From: Pelotomaculum sp.
GTDB taxonomy: Bacteria > Bacillota > Desulfotomaculia > Desulfotomaculales > Pelotomaculaceae
Direction of reading: 5' to 3'
DNA length: 9,898 nucleotides
NCBI GenBank assembly: GCA_003489345.1
Contig: DNIT01000225.1
Location: 7,764 to 17,661, forward strand
The notes below the pieces were generated by a model. It did no database searches and had not been told where the DNA came from. It worked only from the letters and a program-made list of their open reading frames with translations. Made by a program: the position numbers and the translations under genes. Of this stretch, positions 1-6,113 are shown one piece after another (the first letter of the stretch is position 1; every line of letters starts with the position of its first letter).

Positions 1-1
1 A

Positions 2-376
2 CCGGATGTCTTTTTTGAAATATGGCCCGATCCACTCACTACGGGCGGGGCCAAAAGTTTTATCAACAGTCTGATCGTCACGGCGGGCGGTAAAAATATC
101 GCCGGCGACGTAGATCAGGACTGGGTGACCTTTAGTCCTGAGATGGTTCTGTCACACAATCCGCAAGTAATCATCTTTTGTTACCACGGCGCTTCACTAC
201 TGACGGCAGAGCAAATAAAAGGACGGATTGGCTGGGAAGAGGTCGCAGCGATCAAAAATAACCGGGTGGAATTCCTGCCGGATCAAGACATTGTTACGCG
301 CACCGGACCGCGCGTGGTGGAAAGCCTTGAACTTGTGGCCAAGTCCATTCATCCGGAGCTTTTTGACAAACAGTGA
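2..376 (+). CDS. Substrate-binding protein of a B12/Fe-siderophore-type ABC transporter (C-terminal part)
   Basis: This open frame enters from the left edge and stops at TGA 374-376, giving the last 124 residues of a periplasmic-binding-type protein (BtuF/FhuD/FepB family), which would be a surface lipoprotein in a Gram-positive cell. Family-like features are an opening VFFEIWPDP strand, an AGG-KNIAGD stretch, a W-VTFSPEMVL segment followed by NPQVIIF, and a final GPRVVESLELVAKSIHPELF helix typical of the C-terminal lobe. It captures the ligand and delivers it to the permease encoded 16 bases downstream. The general layout resembles cobalamin binders, but the ligand cannot be settled from this fragment. 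The signal peptide, lipobox and N-terminal lobe lie outside the window. A tandem stop (TGA then TAA) ends the frame. Confidence 0.88.
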   Translation, partial: PDVFFEIWPDPLTTGGAKSFINSLIVTAGGKNIAGDVDQDWVTFSPEMVLSHNPQVIIFCYHGASLLTAEQIKGRIGWEEVAAIKNNRVEFLPDQDIVTRTGPRVVESLELVAKSIHPELFDKQ

Positions 377-377
377 T

Positions 378-384
378 AAGGGGG
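378..384 (+). promoter_or_regulatory. Ribosome binding site that decides the permease start
   Basis: AAGGGGG lies just after the stop codon of the upstream gene. It is 8 bases from the TTG at 393 and only 2 bases from the TTG at 387, so 393 is the preferred start. No ATG or GTG occurs in a suitable position, and the longer upstream open frame overlaps the binding-protein gene. Confidence 0.6.
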
Positions 385-392
385 CTTTGCTC

Positions 393-1445
393 TTGGATCC
401 TCAGGGTCGGGTTTGGCGTTGGAGGGCTATCAACAGCGCCTTGCTGCTGGTATTGGGCGTAATCGTCATCCTGTGCACGACCATCGGCCCGGCGCCGATC
501 AGCCCCGGTGATGTTTTGTTGATGCTTCTGCGCAAGGCCCCCGTGCTGGGCAGCTGTATTCCCCGTGGGGATTGGCCGGATAGCTTTGAAACGATTGTCC
601 TGCAGATGAGGCTGGCACGGGTGTGTCTTGCCGTGCTGGTTGGCGCCGGGCTTGCCGCTTCCGGAGTGGTGCTCCAGGGACTCCTGCAAAACCCGATGGG
701 GGACCCTTATATCCTCGGCATTTCCTCCGGCGCCGCCCTGGGCGCCACGGCAGCGATGCTTTTTGGCCTGGGAGCCAGTGCCCTGGGGATCTATACAATT
801 CCTGTTTTCGCTTTTCTGGGAGCGGCGGTGACAGCTGTATTAGTATATGGATTGGCCAGGGTGGGGAACCGGGCGCCGATGTCAACCCTGCTTCTGGCCG
901 GCATCGCGGCGGGTTCGTTTCTTTCCGCTTTGACCTCATACGCAATGATCACGAGCGGCGAGAATATTCACCAGGTCATCTTTTGGCTGATGGGGGGCCT
1001 TGCCGGCCGCGGCTGGGACTACGTTCTGGTTTTGCTGCCCTACTCTGTGGTCAGTTTTACCCTGATGTGTGTTTTTGCCCGGCACTTGAACGTGATGCTT
1101 CTGGGAGAGGAGCCCGCGCAACACCTGGGGATAGATGTGGAGCGCCTGAAACAAATCATGCTGGGAGCCGCGACTTTGGCGGCGGCGTCCGCTGTGGCCG
1201 TCAGCGGCGTGATCGGTTTTGTGGGCCTGATCATCCCCCATGCCGTTCGTCTTCTGGTAGGACCCGACCACCGTGTACTCCTCCCCGCGTCTATTCTCAC
1301 CGGCGCTATATTTTTGGTCGCCGCGGATGCTCTGGCCCGCGTGGCTGCGGCTCCTGAAGAAATACCGGTAGGCGTGATTACGGCATTGTGCGGGGGGCCC
1401 TTTTTTATTTACTTGTTGCGTAAAAAAGGATCTGCCGGGTTTTGA
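393..1445 (+). CDS. FecCD/BtuC-family ABC transporter permease
   Basis: Integral membrane subunit of an importer for cobalamin, heme or ferric siderophores. From the TTG at 393 it has 350 residues, the usual length for FecCD permeases. It is very hydrophobic, with about nine or ten likely membrane helices. Family hallmarks are visible: QGLLQNPMGDPYILGISSGA at about 95-114, the LGID-ERLK segment near 244-253 that normally contacts the ATPase, SGVIGFVGLIIPHAVRLL at about 271-288, and EIPVGVITALCGGPFFIYLL near 323-342. The open frame extends upstream to 228, but that part overlaps the binding-protein gene and reads as non-family sequence, so it is rejected. Neighbours on both sides are the binding protein and the ATPase, which makes a classical uptake operon. 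Substrate remains open between B12/cobinamide and iron chelates. Confidence 0.95.
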   Translation: MDPQGRVWRWRAINSALLLVLGVIVILCTTIGPAPISPGDVLLMLLRKAPVLGSCIPRGDWPDSFETIVLQMRLARVCLAVLVGAGLAASGVVLQGLLQNPMGDPYILGISSGAALGATAAMLFGLGASALGIYTIPVFAFLGAAVTAVLVYGLARVGNRAPMSTLLLAGIAAGSFLSALTSYAMITSGENIHQVIFWLMGGLAGRGWDYVLVLLPYSVVSFTLMCVFARHLNVMLLGEEPAQHLGIDVERLKQIMLGAATLAAASAVAVSGVIGFVGLIIPHAVRLLVGPDHRVLLPASILTGAIFLVAADALARVAAAPEEIPVGVITALCGGPFFIYLLRKKGSAGF

Positions 1446-1474
1446 CAGCAGGTGGCCAGGCGGCGCATGACACT

Positions 1475-1480
1475 GGAGGT
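1475..1480 (+). promoter_or_regulatory. Ribosome binding site of the ABC ATPase gene
   Basis: GGAGGT sits 6 bases before the GTG at 1487. An earlier in-frame TTG at 1442 overlaps the permease stop and has no such site, and its extra 15 residues do not look like the usual ATPase N-terminus. Confidence 0.75.
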
Positions 1481-1486
1481 AAGAAA

Positions 1487-2746
1487 GTGGCGGTAACCCT
1501 AAAAATAATCGATCTCGCATGTTCCTACGGCGCAACCAGGGTTCTGGACGGTTTGACCTTTTCATTTGCCAGAGGAAGTTTTACCGGGATCATTGGTCCC
1601 AACGGCTCCGGCAAGTCGACCCTTTTACGCTCCCTCAGCCGTGTGCTTAAACCTGCCGGTGGCGCCGTGTTGCTGGACGATCGGGACCTTTACGCGCTTC
1701 ATGCCCGTGAAGTGGCCAAAAAAATGGCCGTGGTGCCCCAGGAAACGGCAGTTAATTTTTCTTTTACCGTCGAAGAAATAATCATGATGGGCCGGTCACC
1801 TCACCTGGGCCGCTTTCAGGGAGAAAGTGAAAAAGATTTTGCGCTGGTCAACCGTGTGATGGAACTGACCAACACGCGTCACCTGGCCCGCCGGCCGATC
1901 ACCGCCATCAGCGGCGGCGAGCGGCAAAGGGTAATTGTAGCCAAGGCTTTGGCCCAGGAACCGGAAATAATTTTGCTGGACGAACCCACTTCTCACCTGG
2001 ACATCAACCACCAGGTCGAAATCTTGAATCTGTTAAAGCGGTTGAACCGGGAGGAACATGCAACCGTTGTGGTGGTCTTCCACGACTTAAACCTGGCCGG
2101 CCAGTACTGCGACAGCCTGCTCCTGATGCAAAAAGGCCGGATTTATATGACGGGGAAACCGGAAAAAGTATTAACAGCTGATCACATCAAAGAAGTCTAC
2201 GGGACAAGCGTTATAATCAGAAAGCACCCTGTCACCGGCCGGCCTGCCGTTATGCTTCTGGCCCGGGGCCTGCAGGACGCCGCAGCGGAGGGTAAGCGGG
2301 TTCACGTGGTTTGTGGCGGCGGGGCCGGCGCGTCTCTGCTTGAGCAGTTGGCAAACTATGGTTACGATGTGACAGCCGGTGTGCTCAACACTGGCGATAT
2401 TGATTGGGAAACGGCCAGGTCTTTAGAGTTGAAGACGGTGGAAGAAGCTCCTTTTAGCTCGATCACAGAACAAAGCCATAAAGAGAACCTGGAGCTTATT
2501 AAAAATGCAGACGTTTGTGTCATGGCCAGCATTCCCTTTGGCCGTGGCAATATCAAGAACCTGGAAGCGGTTATACTTGCCCTCGACTGGGGTAAACCGG
2601 TGCTTTTGATGGAGGAACAAAAAATTGAGGAGCGGGATTACACCGGAGGCCAGGCCGTGCTGCTCTACAATGAGCTGAAGAACAAAGGCGCGGTTGTTAA
2701 CCAGGATGCGACGGCTATTCTTGATACGCTTTCCTTGTTAAAGTAA
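1487..2746 (+). CDS. ABC transporter ATP-binding protein with an extra C-terminal domain
   Basis: Cytoplasmic ATPase that powers the FecCD-type importer. With the GTG start it has 419 residues, against about 260 for an ordinary BtuD/FepC protein. Residues 1-255 are the ABC domain: Walker A GPNGSGKST at 37-45, Q-loop Q85 in VVPQE, signature ISGGERQ at 141-147, Walker B IILLDE at 161-166, D-loop SHLD, and switch H199 in VFHDLN. All catalytic parts are intact. Residues about 271-419 form a separate alpha/beta domain that opens with RVHVVCGGGAGASLLEQL, a glycine-rich strand-loop-helix resembling a nucleotide-binding Rossmann start. It continues with VTAGVLNTGDIDWETA, EEAPFSSI, NADVCVMASIPFGRGNIKNLEA and YTGGQA. 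I recall comparable tails on some archaeal and bacterial B12/siderophore ATPases, but I know no assigned function. It is not the CbiZ amidohydrolase by the motifs I can see. The gene is last in the operon. Confidence 0.95.
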   Translation: MAVTLKIIDLACSYGATRVLDGLTFSFARGSFTGIIGPNGSGKSTLLRSLSRVLKPAGGAVLLDDRDLYALHAREVAKKMAVVPQETAVNFSFTVEEIIMMGRSPHLGRFQGESEKDFALVNRVMELTNTRHLARRPITAISGGERQRVIVAKALAQEPEIILLDEPTSHLDINHQVEILNLLKRLNREEHATVVVVFHDLNLAGQYCDSLLLMQKGRIYMTGKPEKVLTADHIKEVYGTSVIIRKHPVTGRPAVMLLARGLQDAAAEGKRVHVVCGGGAGASLLEQLANYGYDVTAGVLNTGDIDWETARSLELKTVEEAPFSSITEQSHKENLELIKNADVCVMASIPFGRGNIKNLEAVILALDWGKPVLLMEEQKIEERDYTGGQAVLLYNELKNKGAVVNQDATAILDTLSLLK

Positions 2747-2960
2747 CGTTCCGGGCTTTCTTAAAATGGTGCCAATTTATTCGCACAAAAGTTACATTAG
2801 CTCCTACGGGTGCGGCGCTGGCGCGCCGTTGTGCGATTGAAATGGCGCCTGCATCGGCCGGTATGTTCATGATCCGTGGCGCCGCGATAGCGGTACTAAA
2901 ATCCAGCACTCCACTAATCGGAATCTGGATTTCTTTATTTTTTACAGATACCTCTTGCTG
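2747..2960. other. Intergenic stretch, possible gene remnant, no clear terminator
   Basis: About 210 bases between the ABC operon and the next promoter. The part from about 2795 to 2900 is as GC-rich as a coding region and stays open in a plus-strand frame (about 70 codons, ending at a TGA just before the promoter) and also in a minus-strand frame. Neither has a convincing start with a ribosome binding site, and I recognise neither product. It could be a decayed gene or accidental open sequence. No strong hairpin with a T-run follows the ATPase stop, so termination of the operon is not explained. Confidence 0.35.
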
Positions 2961-2963
2961 TAG

Positions 2964-2992
2964 TTGACAGACAACAAACAATACATTAAAAT
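2964..2992 (+). promoter_or_regulatory. SigmaA-type promoter of the DUF2087 regulator gene
   Basis: TTGACA at 2964-2969, a 17-base spacer, and TAAAAT at 2987-2992 form a near-consensus housekeeping promoter. Initiation near 2999 would leave a leader of about 33 bases before the ATG at 3032. An imperfect inverted repeat (TGTTT/AAACA, 2992-3007) covers the expected start point and might be an operator. Confidence 0.75.
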
Positions 2993-3031
2993 GTTTGCAA
3001 TTAAACAATCATAATAAGGTTGTGTTTGTAA

Positions 3032-4171
3032 ATGAAAATATTAGATCTGTTTTGGAGTGCTTCGCCGGAGGAGCTCAAAAAGGGATATATAGAAGAAGAG
3101 GCTCAATATATATGCCTTATCTGTGGTAAAAAGATTGAGAAGGGGATGATCTATCCCGGGGAAGGTGTACTGTATGAAGCAGGGAGGTACATCCGTGTGC
3201 ATATAGAGGAGGCCCACGGATCGGTGTTTGCGTATCTTGTTCAGCTGGATAAACGAATCACCGGTCTTACCGAGCACCAGAAAAGCCTTCTGCAGCTTTT
3301 TTATCAAGGGAAAAGCGATGGAGAAGTGCAAAAGGAAATGGGCATCGGCAGCGCTTCCACCATCCGCAATCACCGTTTTGTATTAAAGGAGAAAGAACGC
3401 CAGGCAAAAGTATTTCTGGCTTTGATGGAACTCTTGAAGGATAAGAATAAGCGTTCACCGGGCTATTTACCTCCCCATAAAACGGCCGGGATGATCGATG
3501 ACCGTTACAATATTACCCAGGAAGAACGCGAGAAAGTCCTTAAGACGTACTTTCCGGAAGGTACGGATGGTCTATTGAAGACTTTGGACATGAAAGAAAA
3601 AAACAAACTGATTGTCCTCAGGGAAATAACCAAGAGATTCGAAGATGAAGGATTTTACAATGAGAAAGAGATTAACGAAATACTCAAAACTGCCCATGAG
3701 GATTTTGTAACTTTACGCAGGTATTTAATTGAGTATGGATTTATCGACAGAAAACCGGACGGGAGCCGGTATTGGTTAAAAGAGGGTTTACCCGGGATGG
3801 AGGAAGAGCATATGGATCGTAAAAAAGAATTGAAGCAACAATATAAGGAAATGAAAATCCAGGGCGGGGTTTTCCAGATCAGGAACCTAAAGAATCAGAA
3901 GGTGTTTGTGGATTCCATACCCAACCTGAAAATGAAGACCGGAAAGCTCATGTTGCTGCGTAGTGGAGGATATAAAAACAGACAGCTGCAAGAGGATTGG
4001 AATCAATTTGGAGAAGATGCCTTTGTGTTTGAAGTGCTTGAAGTGTTGGAAGAAAAGGCGGATGGCTTCTTCGATAAAGCGGATGAGCTGAAAAAGCTGA
4101 AAACAAAGTGGATTGAAAAGTTGCAGCCATTTGGCGAGCGCGGCTATAACCAACCGGATAAACGAAAATAA
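3032..4171 (+). CDS. Putative transcription regulator: zinc-finger-like, HTH, DUF2087 and GIY-YIG-like domains
   Basis: A soluble 379-residue protein with four recognisable parts. Residues 25-65 carry C28-x2-C31 and H57-x4-H62, a likely CCHH zinc site. Residues about 79-125 form a LuxR-like helix-turn-helix (LTEHQKSLLQLFYQGKSDGE..., then STIRNHRF). Residues about 155-250 match DUF2087, including YFPEG near 173-177, LREITKRFE, and a YLIEYGFIDRK-DGSRYWL winged-helix-like end. Residues about 278-370 resemble a GIY-YIG nuclease fold, ending in LQEDWNQFGEDAFVFEVLE. In this last part the hallmark triplets read G279-V-F281 and F292-V-D294, so the canonical tyrosines are replaced and nuclease activity is doubtful. 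It probably binds DNA and regulates transcription; the target genes are unknown. It has its own strong promoter. The Shine-Dalgarno is weak (AAGG at 3016-3019, 12 bases from the ATG), so translation may be modest. Confidence 0.85.
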   Translation: MKILDLFWSASPEELKKGYIEEEAQYICLICGKKIEKGMIYPGEGVLYEAGRYIRVHIEEAHGSVFAYLVQLDKRITGLTEHQKSLLQLFYQGKSDGEVQKEMGIGSASTIRNHRFVLKEKERQAKVFLALMELLKDKNKRSPGYLPPHKTAGMIDDRYNITQEEREKVLKTYFPEGTDGLLKTLDMKEKNKLIVLREITKRFEDEGFYNEKEINEILKTAHEDFVTLRRYLIEYGFIDRKPDGSRYWLKEGLPGMEEEHMDRKKELKQQYKEMKIQGGVFQIRNLKNQKVFVDSIPNLKMKTGKLMLLRSGGYKNRQLQEDWNQFGEDAFVFEVLEVLEEKADGFFDKADELKKLKTKWIEKLQPFGERGYNQPDKRK

Positions 4172-4174
4172 GCC

Positions 4175-4198
4175 GGGCATTCAATTGCCGAATGCGCC
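4175..4198 (+). terminator. Small hairpin after the regulator gene, possible weak terminator
   Basis: GCATTC at 4177-4182 and GAATGC at 4190-4195 can pair around a 7-base loop, with two more G-C pairs possible beyond a one-base bulge. It begins a few bases after the stop codon. It has no T-run, so termination would be inefficient or factor-dependent. Confidence 0.3.
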
Positions 4199-4238
4199 TG
4201 TGAAGGATTGAAGGGAAAATAGATGCAGTAATTTGGTA

Positions 4239-4267
4239 GTGAACGGGTAAGTGAGAAGTTGTATAAT
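4239..4267 (+). promoter_or_regulatory. Probable promoter of the acyl-CoA synthetase gene
   Basis: A perfect TATAAT at 4262-4267 is preceded, after 17 bases, by a poor -35 (GTGAAC, 3 of 6 matches). The consensus -10 and the position, about 70 bases before the gene, favour a real promoter, possibly helped by an activator. A small hairpin (TGCGGC at 4282-4287 with GCCGCA at 4295-4300) lies in the predicted leader. Confidence 0.5.
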
Positions 4268-4319
4268 GATGGGGTGCTGTATGCGGCAAAGCGCGCCGCA
4301 ATTTTAAACGTTGACCCAC

Positions 4320-4326
4320 AAGGAGA
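4320..4326 (+). promoter_or_regulatory. Ribosome binding site that decides the synthetase start
   Basis: AAGGAGA is 8 bases before the GTG at 4335. The in-frame TTG at 4311 lies upstream of this site, and the in-frame ATG at 4326 overlaps it, so GTG 4335 is the likely start. Confidence 0.75.
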
Positions 4327-4334
4327 TGACAGAA

Positions 4335-5966
4335 GTGGAAAGGCCCTGGTATGCTTTTTATGATCAAGAGGTACCCAAAACATTAACTTATCCGATACCA
4401 TTACCAAATGAACTATTCAACCGCAATGCCAAGAGCCATCCGGACAAACCATTTCTGATCTATCAAGACGAAAAACTCTCCTACCGGGAGTGCAACTCTT
4501 TGGCCCGCAGGCTGGCCAACGGACTGCTGCAGCTGGGGGTGAAAAAGGGGGACCGGGTGACCCTGATGATGCCCAACATCCCCCCATACCCGCTTTTACT
4601 GCTGGCCTGCTACAAAATAGGAGCGATCGCGGTACCGACCAATCCCCAGTTTACCGTTCCCGAACTTACCGGCCAGTTCAAGGACAGTGGTACTGAGACC
4701 GTGGCGGTAAGGGCTTCTTTTGCCGATAAGGTGATTAAAATCAGGAATGCGGGAAGCACCCGGGTTAAGAGAATAATCATCGTGCCTGACCTGGGGGCCG
4801 GCAGCAACCTGGCGAGCATGCCTGAGATATACGAATTTGATGCGCTGTTAGCGGAAAGCGCAGACCTGGAACCGGATATCGTGGTCGAGCCGGAAGACCT
4901 CGCGGTGCTGCAGTATACGGGCGGGACTACCGGAATTCCCAAAGGCTGCATGATCACCCATGCCAATATGGCCGTTGCTGCGAAACAAGTCGGCATCTGG
5001 TATGGCGCCGGGATTCCCTCCGGCCAAATCCGGACCCTGGCCACCATCCCCCTGTATCACTCTTACGGCAGGGCCTGCAATATCGACCTGGCCCTTTTTT
5101 CAGCCGGAACCATAGTCCTGGTGACCCAGCCCACAACGGATAATATTCTGGCGGCCATCAATCAGCATCAGCCCAACATCTGGGCGGCGGTCCCCGCGAT
5201 GATCCACGGTATTATCAACCACCCCGGTACCGGCAAGTCAAAGATCAGGTCTGTAAAGGAAGTGCTGAGCGGCGGGTCCCCCTTGGCCGTAGAGATTTTG
5301 AGGAAGTTTGAGGAACTGTCCGGGGCTCCTGTTATTGAGGGGTTCGGCCTGTCCGAAGTCCCGTACGGGATTGCCTACAACCCCGTCAATGGGGTCCACA
5401 AGCCCGGCAGTGTGGGGGTGCCCATGCCCAATGTCGATGTCCGTATCGTAGATGTGGAGACAGGGACGAAAGATATGCCGGCCGGTGCGCCTGGGGAAAT
5501 GATCTTTAAGACACCGCAAGCAGTGTCCGGTTACTGGCATAACCCGGGAGAGACCGCCGGTGTCCTGCGGGATGGCTGGCTGTACACGGGAGATATCGGT
5601 TATATGGATGAGGACGGTTATATCTTTATTGTCGACAGGAAAAAAGATGTACTCCTTTGCAGCGGCTTCAACGTATATCCCAGGGAGATTGATGAAGTCC
5701 TGTACACCAATCCCAAGGTCCTGGAGGCTTGTACAATAGGCGTTCCAGACGAAAAACGGGGTGAGACGGTCAAGTCATGTGTGATCTTAAAGCCCGGCGA
5801 AAGCGCGACTGAGCAGGAACTGATTGCTTACTGCCGGGAGCGACTGGCTCCTTACAAGGTGCCGAAAATACTGGAATTTATCGGCCAACTGCCGAGAACT
5901 CCCCTGGGCAAGCCGGACCGCAAGGCTTTAAGAGCCCTGGATGAAGCAAAGCGAAAACAATCGTAG
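4335..5966 (+). CDS. AMP-forming acyl-CoA synthetase (acyl-CoA ligase, ANL superfamily)
   Basis: Activates a carboxylic acid with ATP to an acyl-adenylate, then transfers it to coenzyme A; probably cytoplasmic or loosely membrane-associated. The 543-residue length is normal for a FadD-type ligase. Motifs in order: P-loop YTGGTTGIPKG at 194-204, the A4-like IPLYHSYG near 238-245, GFGLSE at 336-341 (the usual YG-TE motif in variant form), YTGD at 417-420, hinge region DRKKD at 434-438 followed by SGFNVYPREIDEVL, and the C-terminal catalytic lysine K526 in PLGKPDRKAL. All essential residues are present. The GFNVYP-E-ID sequence is typical of long- and medium-chain fatty acid or aromatic acid ligases; the exact substrate cannot be read from sequence. 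It appears to be a single-gene unit with its own promoter and a terminator-like palindrome directly after the stop. Confidence 0.93.
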   Translation: MERPWYAFYDQEVPKTLTYPIPLPNELFNRNAKSHPDKPFLIYQDEKLSYRECNSLARRLANGLLQLGVKKGDRVTLMMPNIPPYPLLLLACYKIGAIAVPTNPQFTVPELTGQFKDSGTETVAVRASFADKVIKIRNAGSTRVKRIIIVPDLGAGSNLASMPEIYEFDALLAESADLEPDIVVEPEDLAVLQYTGGTTGIPKGCMITHANMAVAAKQVGIWYGAGIPSGQIRTLATIPLYHSYGRACNIDLALFSAGTIVLVTQPTTDNILAAINQHQPNIWAAVPAMIHGIINHPGTGKSKIRSVKEVLSGGSPLAVEILRKFEELSGAPVIEGFGLSEVPYGIAYNPVNGVHKPGSVGVPMPNVDVRIVDVETGTKDMPAGAPGEMIFKTPQAVSGYWHNPGETAGVLRDGWLYTGDIGYMDEDGYIFIVDRKKDVLLCSGFNVYPREIDEVLYTNPKVLEACTIGVPDEKRGETVKSCVILKPGESATEQELIAYCRERLAPYKVPKILEFIGQLPRTPLGKPDRKALRALDEAKRKQS

Positions 5967-5970
5967 ACAC

Positions 5971-6003
5971 AAATGAGACAGGGGACGTCCTCTGTCTCAT
6001 TTT
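5971..6003 (+). terminator. Long palindrome after the synthetase gene: terminator and/or REP-like repeat
   Basis: Arms 5971-5985 and 5988-6002 pair over 15 bp with a single G-T wobble and only two bases between them; the inner GACGTC is fully self-complementary. The plus side ends in a short T-run (6000-6003), so it can act as a terminator for the synthetase. Its core GAGACAGGGGAC/CTGTCTC resembles a palindrome family that I recall being dispersed in Peptococcaceae and related genomes. It lies between two convergent genes and may also block transcription from the minus-strand gene. Confidence 0.75.
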
Positions 6004-6064
6004 ACATGAGATTTGATGCGGGAAAGTAAGCAATGTGCCGCACTTGGGTATCTAATGTAACCAC

Positions 6065-6101
6065 CTGCATTTATTAGGATGCAGAAATCTCAATTAGATT
6101 T
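6065..6101. repeat. Two adjacent small inverted repeats between convergent genes
   Basis: CTGCAT at 6065-6070 pairs with ATGCAG at 6079-6084. Immediately after, AAATCT at 6085-6090 pairs with AGATTT at 6096-6101. Both lie just past the stop of the minus-strand peptidase gene and could be part of its transcript end. Neither has a convincing T-run on that strand. Confidence 0.3.
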
Positions 6102-6113
6102 GCGACAGTATCT

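Noticed and set aside
228..392. Upstream extension of the permease open frame to an ATG at 228
   Set aside because: It overlaps the binding-protein gene by about 150 bases, has no ribosome binding site, and its residues look nothing like a FecCD N-terminus.
499..945. Minus-strand open frame inside the permease gene
   Set aside because: It lies wholly within a gene with clear family motifs, is rich in P, R and G as expected for antisense of GC-rich DNA, and matches no family.
936..1565. Minus-strand open frame of 209 codons spanning the permease-ATPase junction
   Set aside because: It is antisense to two well-supported genes, has low-complexity composition, and no recognisable domain.
2715..3008. 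Minus-strand open frame of 97 codons
   Set aside because: It overlaps the end of the ATPase gene and runs across the strong plus-strand promoter, with no ribosome binding site. Only its middle part looks coding-like, and that is noted as a possible remnant.
2747..3031. Cobalamin riboswitch or tRNA in the intergenic region
   Set aside because: No B12-box-like sequence, cloverleaf arms or CCA end could be seen, and the region lies after, not before, the transporter genes.
4610..5047. Minus-strand open frame inside the acyl-CoA synthetase gene
   Set aside because: It is an antisense shadow of the conserved P-loop region, with no start signal or recognisable motif.
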